From Melanopsichium pennsylvanicum (taxonomy: Eukaryota; Basidiomycota; Ustilaginomycetes; Ustilaginales): a stretch of DNA of 64,000 nt. Below the pieces are notes generated by a model. It did not search any database. It saw only the letters and a list, made by a program, of their open reading frames with translations, and had not been told where the DNA came from. A program made the translations under genes and the position numbers. This document shows, one piece after another, positions 53,858 to 64,000 of this stretch. The number at the start of each line of letters is the position of its first letter. Position 1 is the first letter of the stretch. The stretch covers positions 670,848 through 734,847 of the forward strand of contig OAPG01000011.1 in NCBI GenBank assembly GCA_900208305.1, given 5' to 3'.

Positions 53858-55613
53858 GTTGAAGTGCAAATATGATATGGGCGGGTACAGCAATCAAAGG
53901 AATAGCTGTCCGCTTTTTGTGTATGGGAGGCAGTTAGTGCCGAGTATGGAAGGGTAGGGGCGGAGTAGCCAATCTGCTGTCGCTGTGCGGACGTGATGCG
54001 TGCTATGCGAATGACCAGGCGAATCGTCAACGGTGAAGATGGAAGGAATGTGGGACGCAGAAGAGGTTCAGGATTGGAAGAGAAAGCTTGAGTTCTTTCG
54101 GAATGTGAATGTTTGCTACGTAAGTCTGAATGCTGGCTGGATCACAAGAGGTTGAGGGAGAAGGAACGAAGGATGCTGTTAAAAGATGTCAAGGCGATAA
54201 AAGACAAGGAGAGCCGCGATGGTTGGAAGTGTATATACTGTACAGAAGAGGTCACCAAGACTGGGTATGAAGAAGGAAAGGGTTTTCAGCGCCTGCAATA
54301 GAGGGCGCTCTCCAGAATAGTGGCCTCTGGCAATCACGAGCTGACCGAATTTCAACGTCCACCTTGACACAAAGCTTAGGTTTCAGACTTGCGATTGCCA
54401 TGATTTATTGCCGATGAGCAAACGGGACTGGAGGATGACAACATGGAGGAAGGACAATGATTGACTCCCGCTGCCGAACACAACAAGTTGAACGGCCTCA
54501 GTGCTACAAAAGTGGCAAATGCTGTTCGAAAAGATGTGAGATGGGAGATCCGCTCGAGCACGCGCAATCCTCACAACGTCAAGGCCTGTGTTTGACTTTG
54601 CAAGGGGAGAATGTGTACAGTTTCATGTACAAGTGTGAGTGGACCGCTGCGACAAACTGGACCATGTGTATCAGCAGTGTGAGAGACGTTGCAAGACAGA
54701 TTGTGAAATGCACGCCACGGTGGTCGGCTTTTAAGCCAAGCGAGATAGGAAATGGGAAATGGCCGTGGGAGCCGGCGCTGTGAAATTGACCTTCTCTCAC
54801 TGCCAAGCAAAAGTGTGTAAAGCTTGCCCAACGTACAGTAGTACACTTAGTTCCATTCATCTCTAAACCCCGCGAATTCAATGCAATCCGCCGCAAGACC
54901 CTGTCGTTTGAATATGTGGTCAAATTGTGAGCTGTGGAACACACGAGCGGATTGGCAGAGCGGGGCGCAAATAATATTAATAAACAGTAAAAGAAGCAAC
55001 GACCGAAGCCATCTTATTTAAAAAAGCCGCAATCGCGTGCATAAGATTCAACACGATCGAGGATGCACACGCTCATTCAATTTTGTTTCCACAATCGCCC
55101 AACCTTTCGCCTCGGCTGATTTCCACCTCATCACACACAATTGCGCGCGATCCCTGCTGCGAGCAAAGCGAAATGAAAGGCTTCATAGGCCCTGTCGAAA
55201 TTTTTTTTCTCACAGAATGTTAGACTGATCATCATGTTAGACCGAAAAGTATAACGTGTCAATAATGCGCCGAAATTATTCAGTGACACGTGATTGGACT
55301 TTTCCACATTCGCGCCGTTTTCCGAGTCTTTTGAATCTTGAACATCGGCATCATCTTCTTGCCCCCTCCGTCGTTACCTTGTTTGTTGGCAACCTACACT
55401 CGACAAGCACCACCCACTTTAACGAACAAGATACTTAACCGGAAAAACGTGCGACTTTGATGATCTTTTAACACCTTCCGACTTCTCCTCGCGATTAGCC
55501 TTCCTCCAGTGGCAGCAGTAACCTAGCAGATACACTTCAAACACCCAATTGTCGCATTCAAGCGAAATCATTCCCACTTCTGCTTCCTGCAGCGAAGTTG
55601 TACTTAAGCAAAG
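53858..55613. other. Intergenic between the zinc-finger gene and SmB (divergent)
   Basis: Two divergent promoters with about 1.7 kb between them. Frames are short and featureless. A T tract lies at 55202-55209. No RNA gene was recognised. Confidence 0.5.
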
Positions 55614-56561
55614 ATGCCTCCCACAAGACCTAAAGGCGGAAAGATGATGTCGCTTATCAATTACAGGCTTCGCATCACTCTCAACGACTCGCGCCAGATC
55701 GTCGGTCAGCTGCTTGCATTTGACGCACACATGAACCTCATCCTCGCAGACTCACAAGAATACCGAAAGATCAAATCAAGAAAGGCAAAAGTGCGAGCTG
55801 CAGCCGCTGCCAAGTCCGCAAACGCCGATGCACAGGATGAAGATGACAACGACGATGACGCTGGAGCCTCAGTCAACGCTCCTGATGCCGTGTTAGAGCA
55901 GAAGAGGACGCTCGGTTTGCTCATCCTTCGCGGAGAAAACATCGTAAGCATGGCTATCGAGGCACCTCCACCGGCTGATGACAGGAAGCAAGCATCTGTG
56001 AGTATCGAACACTTCTTTCTTCCCTTGACAAGCAGACGCACTCGCGTCGTTCCATCCATGTTGACCGATTCGACGTTGTCTCTCATAGCTTACTGACTCT
56101 ATCAGATCTTGTCTTACCTCTTCTATATTCTGCTAATCTGACTGCAGATGCAACCCGGTCCCGGCAAAGGCGCACCCATGGGTCGAGGTATGGGTCTCGC
56201 AGTGCCGTCGATGGCTGGAGCTGCACTTCCAATGATGGCGCGACCCATGCCCTACGCCCGACCGCCTCCTACTGGTTTGCCTGGTATGCCAGTTCCCCCT
56301 CCAGGTATGCCAGTTGGCCCTCCTCCTGGCTTCCGTCCGCCCGGGTTTCCCGGCATGCCTAGCGGACCTCCCCCTGGCTTCCCCGTGCCTCCGCCAGGAG
56401 GTTTTCCTACCCGGCCACCGCCTGGGTAAGTTACTTATGTCACCCCATCCGTACGATGACAATCATCTTGCATCATTGACATGCCTTGCTGACTAATTTA
56501 GCTTGTGACGCTCCATCTTCATTATGTGCGCAGATTCGGCATGCCACCTCGACCCCAATAG
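55614..56561 (+). CDS. SMB1: Spliceosomal core protein SmB/B' (three exons)
   Basis: SmB is one of seven Sm proteins forming the ring on U1, U2, U4 and U5 snRNAs. Exons 55614-55997, 56148-56425 and 56534-56561 (introns 150 and 108 bp, GTGAGT/GTAAGT donors, CAG acceptors) give 229 residues. Sm1 motif: MMSLINYRLRITLNDSRQIVGQLLAFDAHMNLILADSQEY; Sm2 motif: RTLGLLILRGENIVSMAIEAPPP. Between them is an enlarged Lys/Ala/Asp-rich loop of about 50 residues. The tail is Pro/Gly/Met-rich (PGMPVPPPGMPVGPPPG) like animal SmB and ends GFGMPPRPQ. The last exon is only 28 bases; without it the Sm fold is unaffected. Alternative 3' splicing of the tail is possible. Confidence 0.94.
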
Positions 56562-59500
56562 TCCTATCACGTTGGTCGAGCCGCGAAGCGCTCTCTACTT
56601 GCCGCCTTCAAAATTGTATCTATAGCAATCCGCAGCCAATTCAGTCAAGTATGTTCATAGTGTTTAATATCCGCAAGCTCCAGCATCAACTCTTCGTTTA
56701 TTGCTGGTTTGTGCTGGTATTACACAGGCACGCCAGGCACATACTTGCGGCCAAGAAGAGGGATAAAAAGGAGGAGATTGAGTGTCGACGCTCCTGTCGA
56801 CCCAGTTATTGCGATCACAAATGTCAGCGACACTGTGCCGAATCCTGAGAGGGGCTGCTCACGAATCCTGAGAGGGGCTGCTTACGAATCCTGAGAGGGG
56901 CGGCTGCTTAGTTCCGATACTGCTGTCTATAGGTTTCGGCGAGGACTCTCTATCGGACCGGGCCTTCGATATTACCTATGAGTAGCGTTCAATCCAGAAA
57001 GGGTCGCGATGTCTAGCGAATGACACAATCCTTTTTATGCGGTCATAGTCCATGATCGTTCACATGGCAAGATCTTACATGAGCCAGAGGTATGCGTAGT
57101 GGACGGCGGATCGCAAAGACAGAGTCAGGGTATGTCCAGCACGATGTAGGCCGTAAACAAGGGAAATGCAGACGCAAGCGTATCCTGGAGTGAAGGCAAG
57201 CTTATCATCTCCATGATTCTCAAGGGTCATGGTCTACACAGAAAGAGAAAAAGAGAGGGAACAACGCGCTGCATCGCACATGTCTTTGTACGAGGACCAT
57301 AAGTCTGAGCGTGAGCGTGGAAAGAATAGTTTGAAGAAGCTGTACCATTTCGTCGAGCCATGTCGGGCACTCTAGTCATGCAAAGAACACTTCACATCCT
57401 CCGGGCGACGTGGATGAGGCAAGCCTTGCTCGCGCCGCTTTGAAAGCCTGTCATTCCTTAAATTACGCCCGAAGCTCAAAGAAATACAGGTAGTGAAGAC
57501 CCAGAAATTAAAAACTCCTGCTGCCTACACATGGTGTTGTTCTGCTTCTGCGGGGTAGCTGGGACTGAGCATGGATGGCGGATCAGGCGCCACAAAAACA
57601 GGGGTGGAACAGAAGCTTGTCGGCCGAGCAACGAACCCAATCGAGCGGAAATAAGGACGATGTTGCCTTGCAACTTGAGGCTCGACACACAGACCGGTTT
57701 GCAAAATATCGAACAGGCTGCACATATTCTGACGAGCAAGTAGCGTCAAAGAGGAGAAAGCCTGGCTGCACTGCCAGGAGGCTTTGATACAAAGATTTGG
57801 ACGCTGTCGCTGGCAGAGAAGTGGAGGCCGAAGGATCTTGGGCGAGTCTAGCATGAGTAATGCCAAGTTCTGCGAGACAATGCAGGGCAATGAAACTGGC
57901 AAAGCACCACGTGTCTGAAAACATAAATTGCACATGCGGAATGCGCACGTAATTGCTGTGACTCGCAACCATGATTCACTTGACTTGTTCGGCAAAGGCT
58001 GACACAAAGCTCTCCTGACTTAGTTTTGCACCCGTAAAAAAAATACAATGTCACATGACTACGAGGTGTGTAGTTGAATAGAATCCATTCGGTCGAGAAA
58101 GCTTGCCTGAAGTTTGACATTTTCGTGCGACATAACCCTTCCAGATGCTGGTTGCCAAGGCAATCGCGGCAAATCTCGCGTTTATTCACAATAAATGTTA
58201 TATGTCTAAAACAAAATTGTGGTTGCGACCATCTTTTCGGTAGCATGATCCAACGTCTGCTCGTTTCTATATCCACCATATTCGGCATCAATCCACTATG
58301 TATTGGGCTCGTCTCATCTTGAGCGTGTAGGCGCCGATGGAATTGCGGGGCTCCTCTGAACCCCACACAATGATAAGGATCCAGAAAAATACACTCAGTT
58401 ACGCGATACGAGAAATGGTATCGTGCAGCTTCCCTGCATCATGCTTCCACATTGTGTTGTACCACCCTTTTTATTCTAGTGGGAGCGTCTCTACTGAGTC
58501 GGGCGGTTTCATTTCGACCATATTCGTATCGCAAACTAGAGCCATATTCGCCTGCACTCATCCGGTGGTCCGTCACTCCAGCATCACTACAAGTTTTGGC
58601 CGATACACCAACTTAATCATAACGATCCAAGCGGAGCAAGGCAAAAGACCGGTCATCTCACAGCACACAATTTCCCGCACCGGCGATTTGGGTGGCGCTA
58701 ACTGAGCGGAGTCAAGCGACGTACAGCGCCGGTAGCCGTCAAACCGTCGGCAAGATGCTTCTGTCTCCGTCTCAGCTAATCAACTCAACACCTGACTCCA
58801 AAATAACATGTTGTAATGACCACCCCAAACCCTAACCGTTCCCTCACCTTGTCCCTGATTTTGACTTTATCCCGCATGCAACATCGCTCACAAACTCCTT
58901 CGCAAATCCTTGATACACACCCAGAACGAGGATCGCAATTGTCGGCTGAGCTCTCAAGTCTCCCAACAACGAGTAAAAGCTGCACTTGCAGCCAGAGAGA
59001 AAATTTTGTGGCTCACTCTTGACATTCGCACGTTTCGCTTGGTGTGCCTGACGCACGAGCTCTTACTGCCCGTACTCGTGGGGTTGCATCGCTTGCCTAA
59101 CCGAGCTCTTGAGTGAAACCCCACTTTGAGAACACTCCGACCAGCCGACTCGCAATTTCTCCTCAGCATCCTATCTCTCTCTCTTTCTATCCTTGAATAT
59201 ATCTGTGCTTGGGTGATCAGCAGCACCACGGCAGCCTTCGTCATGACCGCTCCTGGTGCTGTAGCTGCGGCTGCAACTGCAGCTTCTCTTCTTGCCCACC
59301 ACATTGCTTGGTTGCTCCTTCCGAGTTTTCTACTCCCGGACAGGTGGCTTGACGTCCCTTCATCACTTTGCTCACACCTCTTTCTCAAACTTTCAGCCCC
59401 CACCACTGCGCTCATCAGGCTTGCTGCCTTCGGACCTCTTTCCCAGTTTTCATTGACACGCTCCTTCATACAGTTCTGGGTCTCATTACCTTTCCTTGAC

Positions 59501-59856
59501 CATTCGTCACTTGCCCGCAAACCCCTTCCTTCTAGACCACCGCTTAGAGCTTTTTCTCGACGGACCACGCACCTTGCCCCTTGGCCTCATCCCAGTCTTG
59601 TACCGACCTTGACAACTTCCACCCTAATCCTCTACTTTTCCTTGCGCTTTGCCATCTTTCGCTCGGTCGTGTATTTATTTAAACACGTACCTTTTTCAGG
59701 ACAGTGCCACCCAACCACCTCCTCTCCTCCGCATCACTCGTCCACTCGTGCTTCTCCTCCTCACGCTTGACGCCGTCTCTGCTTTGCTATTCTTTGGCTC
59801 GCTACGTAACAACGTTTCGTTTTCCTAGTGAGACCAACTTTTGAGTCGTCGCCACT
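56562..59856. other. 3.3-kb gap without a recognised gene
   Basis: Reading frames up to 214 codons occur but show no domain, sensible start context or compositional support. A 23-bp tandem repeat lies at 56839-56909. The stretch from ~59100 to 59856 is CT-rich and is probably promoter/leader of the MFS gene. Confidence 0.5.
56839..56909. repeat. Three-unit 23-bp tandem repeat
   Basis: Unit CGAATCCTGAGAGGGGCTGC plus three bases, at 56839, 56862 and 56885; the third copy has a small insertion after GGGG. It lies ~280 bp downstream of the SmB stop. Confidence 0.9.
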
Positions 59857-61552
59857 ATGAGATCCGGTCAACTCCACCATCCAGATCCCCAGCACCCATA
59901 CAACCTCCCGACATGGAGGAAGCTGCTCATGCTTGCCACCATCTCTCTCACCGCTTTCGCGGCTAACGAGATGGCTGCTGCCCATTTGACTGTACGCACG
60001 CGCGAGTCCTTCCACTCTTGGTTCGGCATGAGACATTTTTTATACTAACGCTCACTTTTTGCTTCTTGCAATCTTTCCACGGCCTCTCTGAACAGGCTTT
60101 CCATCAAGTCTCGGTTGCCCTCAACACGACCATCGCCGCTACTGCCAACACCATCGGTATTGGTATCCTCGGTCTGGGAACTGGCCCTCTGCTCTGGAAC
60201 GCTCTCGCCGAATCCATTGGCCGTCGTCCCGCCTACCTCATCGCTTGGACGCTCTACATCCCTTGCAATGTCTGGCTCGCCCAAGCTACTTCGTTCAACA
60301 GCTTCGCCGCTGCTCGATTTTTGGCTGGTTTCACCTCTGCCGTTTCTCAGACCGTGCCTGCCTCACTCATCTCCGAGACTTTTCAGCCAGAGCACCGAGG
60401 CGCCGCCATTTCTGCCTGGACTGTGCTTCTCGTCGCTGGCCCGGTCACGGCCCCCATCATCGGTGCTGGCATCTTGACCCAGACAACGAACTGGCGTTGG
60501 AGTAAGTGCTTACTAAATACACACAGATTTTCGAGACTCGCACAAGGATCTGCGTTACTGACTGTCTCTTCTCCGCTCTGCACGTTCCCTCCCCTACAGT
60601 CTACTACTTCACCCTCATTCTTGCTGGCGCACTCTGGGTTTGCATCCTGCTCTTTGTCCCCGAGACCCGCTACATTGCCAACCAGTCTGCCGTCACCGAC
60701 GCTGACCACAATGTACACTCCGCCTTCAATGAATCTGAGAAGAAGGACTCGCATTCCGTTGACCAAGGCACTTCCACTCCACCTGTCGCGCTCGAGAGCG
60801 GTACCTACGGTCGCATCGGTGCTGCTTGGTATCCATGGAAGGAGCCCGGCCGTTTCTTTCAGGAGATTGTCGCGCCACTCAAGATGGCCATCTACCTCCC
60901 CGTCATTCTTCCATCCATTCTCTACGCAGTCATATTCATGTGGTCGGTTGGGTTCACTGTCATCACCCCTCAGGTCTTCCCCCGACCTCCCTGGAATTTC
61001 ACCAATGTCCAAGTCGGTCTTTCGTTCCTCGCAGCTGCTGTCGGTGCTTTGATCGGCAAGTTTGCTGGAGGTTACGTGAGTGACTGGACCGTCAACTTCT
61101 TCGTCCGTCGCAACTCGAGTGGCTCAAGCCTCAGCAAGCGTGTACCCGAGTACCGTCTCTGGGCTCTGCTCCCTCACACTGTCTTCCTCACTATCGGCCT
61201 CTTGCTGTACGGAATCGGCTACGCAAAGGAGATGGCCTGGCCCGTTGAAGTGATTGGCGGTATGGGTGTCTACTACGTCGCCAACTCCGCAGCCGGCGGT
61301 ATCCTCCAGACTTATATCATTGAGTCGTACATCACCAAGGCCGTCCATGGTATCGCAATCTTCAACTTTGTCAAGTGCGTGCTCGCTTTCTCTGCCCCCT
61401 TCTTTGCACCCGAGTGGGCCTTCGAGGGCTTCACGAAGGCTTATGTTGTGCAGGCAGTCGTTACCGCTGCGCTTACGCTCGTTACTCTGGTAGTGCTGAT
61501 CTTAGTGGGTCCCAATCTACGTCGCGCACAGAAGATGGTTTCGATCGGTTAG
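59857..61552 (+). CDS. Major facilitator superfamily transporter, DHA1-like (three exons)
   Basis: Exons 59857-59991, 60096-60501 and 60600-61552 (introns 104 and 98 bp) give 497 residues; the first donor is GTACGC, the second GTAAGT. The joints restore AAHLT-AFHQVSVALN and TNWRW-IYYFTLILAG. Twelve helices can be traced. Signature segments: ESIGRRPAYLI (motif A between helices 2 and 3), RFLAGFTSAVSQTVPASLISETFQPEHRGAAISAW (helices 4-5 with the conserved RG), a central cytoplasmic loop with an acidic Ser-rich part, and the second-half PEYRLWALLPHTVFLTIGLLLYGIGY. Proteins of this type are proton-driven exporters or importers of small organic molecules; the substrate is unknown. It is the last intact gene before the telomere, about 2.3 kb from the repeat array. 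Confidence 0.92.
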
Positions 61553-61964
61553 ATGATCTGCTCTGCCTTTTTCTTCGGATCAACCATGCTTTGTCATGTT
61601 GAAATGTAATGCTCCGCTACATGTCAAATGATATCACCGCAAGTCTTCAAAACTACTAATGCTATAGCTGATCACTGCGCCTTGACTAACAGCTTCTAAG
61701 TACCACTGTCGTGTCGGAGGCGCACAAGCTTGCCCTTGATTTGAAGCTTGTTGTCATGCCAAGCAAGCTGCTTGGCCAAATCTTGTTTAGTGAGGTGCTC
61801 CATCTTGGCCTTTTCAAAGTGAATGTCAGGGGCCAATGTGCCTAACTCGGGGTTCCGTTTAATATTCGATTTTAATATTCGATGAAATTGGGGGTTTATT
61901 GTTAGGGTTAGCGTTACCAATGTGCCTAACGTGGGGTTCTATTTAATATCCAATGGAACCTAAT
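61553..61964. other. Start of the subtelomere; degenerate short repeats
   Basis: After the transporter stop, a motif of ~30 bp (CCAATGTGCCTAAC ... GGGGTTC, then TTTAATAT) occurs at about 61833 and again at about 61918. Between them lies GTTAGGGTTAGCGTTA, a decayed telomere-like piece. A minus-strand frame (61696-61920) yields a Lys-rich peptide (HLTKQDLAKQLAWHDNKLQI) of unknown origin, possibly a gene remnant. Confidence 0.5.
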
Positions 61965-62365
61965 TAAATCTGGGGTTTCATCGCATTCTGAAATGAACCC
62001 GCTGGAAGTGCGTTTCCTATCTGGTTTGTGCCAAGACCCGCTGGAACCGTTCTGAGTCAACTAGCCCCTGTGAACACTCCGTTCAGCGGTAGTGTGGCTT
62101 GTCTAGAGGATTGTGTGACCTGCGCTGCACACAAGTGTCCTTAATGCATGCACCGGTCAATGTCTACAATGTCTCCTGCAAACTTGGGAGCTGTTGTTGT
62201 TGTCTGATAAGGCTACAGTGTGGGTTCTGTTGCCGCAGTTGAGGTTCTGCCTACAGTGGAGGTGCTTTAGTGTCAGTAGAGGAGCTGACAGTCATCAAGT
62301 GTGTTTGGTTTCTCCAATGAGGTGGACACAAACACTTTAATGCTGCAATACCTGGTGATTGCAGC

Positions 62366-62370
62366 GGAGA
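62366..62370. repeat. Target site duplication GGAGA (left) of the nested solo LTR
   Basis: GGAGA at 62366-62370 and again at 62804-62808. The uninterrupted repeat copy near 51.5 kb has only one GGAGA at this point. Confidence 0.88.
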
Positions 62371-62803
62371 TGTTAGTGCCCCACCAACCCTAGTCCAAAG
62401 AGTGGGCGCTTGGCCCCCCTCCCAATTGAGCAATCGTCGCAATTGAGCCCTGACCGACCCTCTCTGGATCCCTTGCAGAGGAGCGGTTGGTCTAACACGA
62501 CCCTCCTACCGTCCAGCCGCAGCTGGCCCCTCCGTAAGCAGAATACAGCCGTTGGCAATCTAACATTGTAGCGCCGCGGTGGGAGGTGGCCGATAGCTCT
62601 TGGACCTTACCACCCTGCCCCCGCCTGACATGAGGTTGCCTCCGGACCTTGTTGCATGTATTACTTAGTTAGCTCTATAGCAACGCAGTAGTGTGCTCTG
62701 ACCCCCAACCACCTGTGTCGCCTGCGCCTACAACCTCTCTGTACCCGTAGACCCTATTCCAGATGTAGCCGCCCCGTGGTACCTAGACCCTACAGCCTTA
62801 ACA
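62371..62803. mobile_element. Solo LTR nested in the subtelomeric repeat
   Basis: 433 bp starting TGTTAGTGCC and ending CCTTAACA, with TGTTA...TAACA inverted ends and a GGAGA duplication on both sides. Comparison with the empty site in the internal repeat copy confirms the boundaries. No internal coding region remains, as expected after LTR-LTR recombination. Strand cannot be decided. Confidence 0.85.
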
Positions 62804-63323
62804 GGAGACAAGAAGTAGATACTGAGAAATTTATAACATATAACTAAGGTGATGAATAATAGAGTGGAAGAGCTCCGCTCCTCCAGGACTGAAACAAATG
62901 CCCTCTTATATCTATCAAGCCCTGCTTGAAGTTCTTATCAGGATCCCTCTTATCAGGGACCCCCTTATTGGCGATTAGTCTCCCTAGCTACCTTGTGCCT
63001 GTGTACACTGGATTTGGCCCCTGTGCTTACTAGTGCTGGCTACCAGAGCCAGTAGCTGCTTATCACTTGACCCCAACTCCTACCAAGCCTGTTACCTGGA
63101 CCCTCTGTACCTGCCGGAGATCCTTATTGCTCCTGTAGCGGCCCTCCACAGCCTCTGGTCTCCGCCCACAGCTTCCGGCAAGTGTCCCACCAAAACAGCT
63201 GGAAACCCACACTTTTACCAGAACTCAATATGAAACCAAATAAAATCAAGGGTTCAATCCAGACTCATTCTGAGTCCAACCAAGGGTTTCATCCAGACTC
63301 ATTCTGAGTCCCTGTCACAGCAG

Positions 63324-63810
63324 GGTCCTAATAGCAGCCTGTCAGGGGTTGCTTGTTCCAGACCTGCGGACACCAAAAATTGCCAATAATTTGATTGTAC
63401 TTGATGAATTGAGGCTTTGCGTACTTTGAGTTGTGTGCACATGAGCAACTAATGGTATATGTATGTTGAGTGAAGTGCGCGTAAAATTCCTGGTGCTGTT
63501 GAACATTTGCGTCCAAGATTGACTGACTCCTGTTGAGCACTGCATCCAGTGGTAACCTGGCATGCCAAGTGATACAAAGGCTTGCACACCTACCCTGATG
63601 CTCTTGGGGCTGACTGCAGGATACTACCAGGCCCTGATTGAGGTTCCAGTGCCACAGTTGGGGTTCTGCCTGGAATTGATGGACTGCAGCATTGGTGATG
63701 GTTCCAGCAATGATGTTTCTTCTTGGGCACTTGTTATCAATGGAGTCAACACTCTGAGATGGTGGCAAGCTCTACTATTGCCACACTACTGACTGACTAA
63801 CAATTGTGAT
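63324..63810. other. Telomere-adjacent sequence
   Basis: About 490 bp between the repeat and the telomere. Frames of 146 codons (minus) and 76 codons (plus) are open but resemble nothing I know. No helicase-like subtelomeric gene is seen. Confidence 0.5.
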
Positions 63811-64000
63811 GTTAGGGTTAGGGTTAGGGTTAGGGTTAGGGTTAGGGTTAGGGTTAGGGTTAGGGTTAGGGTTAGGGTTAGGGTTAGGGTGGGCGGGCGG
63901 TTAGGGTTAGGGTTAGGGTTAGGGTTAGGGTTAGGGTTAGGGTTAGGGTTAGGGTTAGGGTTAGGGTTAGGGTTAGGGTTAGGGTTAGGGTTAGGGTTAG
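63811..64000 (+). repeat. Telomere: (TTAGGG)n array reaching the window end
   Basis: About 30 TTAGGG units in the G-strand orientation expected for a right chromosome end. One interruption, GTGGGCGGGCGG at 63889-63900, breaks the array into ~13 inner and ~17 outer repeats. Confidence 0.98.

Larger units (their letters stand above)
61965..63323. mobile_element. Dispersed LTR-like repeat, telomere-side copy
   Basis: Collinear with 51098-51805 but longer: it carries the nested solo LTR (62371-62803) and about 170 bp near 62880-63050 absent from the internal copy. Near the right end the unit AAGGGTTTCATCCAGACTCA plus TTCTGAGTCC is repeated in tandem. Compared with the internal copy, many CG dinucleotides are replaced by TG or CA. 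It encodes no protein. Confidence 0.65.

Noticed and set aside
57525..58366. Overlapping 160- and 172-codon minus-strand frames
   Set aside because: Cys-rich frames without conserved motifs; neither composition nor context supports a gene.
61696..61920. Possible SAP-like or gene remnant in a minus-strand frame
   Set aside because: Similarity is limited to a few Leu/Lys residues; it could be chance.

Overview
This window is fungal nuclear DNA and ends in a chromosome end: the last ~190 bases are an uninterrupted-orientation TTAGGG array reading toward the right edge. Gene content (RIM20/PalA, DASH subunit Hsk3, TSR2, a CLC chloride transporter, a CSC1/OSCA channel, Yra1, an Rtt107/Brc1-like BRCT protein, SmB), compact genes with few short GTAAGT...CAG introns, and long Ser/Gln-rich low-complexity tails suggest a basidiomycete, most likely a smut (Ustilaginales). 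The species is not determined here.

Layout. 1-464: 5' part of a uracil phosphoribosyltransferase gene running off the left edge. 910-5884: a complete Ty1/copia retrotransposon (minus strand) with identical 337-bp LTRs, a 5-bp target duplication, gag and pol in one frame split by a single UAG, and tRNA-Lys-derived sequence both in the primer site and, in duplicate, inside each LTR. 6005-61552: an ordinary gene-rich arm with sixteen genes: a leucine-rich-repeat protein, HSK3, CLC, RIM20, TSR2, a single-pass membrane protein, a secreted PI-PLC-like protein, an Hsp20, a giant BEACH protein, CSC1, YRA1, the BRCT protein, an alpha/beta hydrolase, a zinc-finger protein, SmB and an MFS transporter. 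Seven of these are spliced and were rebuilt here by joining exons across consensus introns. Larger gene-poor gaps lie at 40.4-44.2 kb and 56.6-59.9 kb. 61553-64000: subtelomere with a degenerate dispersed repeat, a nested solo LTR and the telomere. A second, less mutated copy of the same dispersed repeat sits at ~51.1-51.8 kb.

Functions are mostly housekeeping and unrelated to each other: pyrimidine salvage, ion transport, pH signalling (RIM20), ribosome assembly (TSR2), kinetochore (HSK3), mRNA export and splicing (YRA1, SmB), DNA-damage response (BRCT protein). No biosynthetic cluster or CRISPR is present. The most unusual material is in the mobile and subtelomeric DNA: the tRNA-derived segments of the copia LTR, the apparent Gag-Pol readthrough, and CpG-to-TpG/CpA decay of the telomere-side repeat copy.
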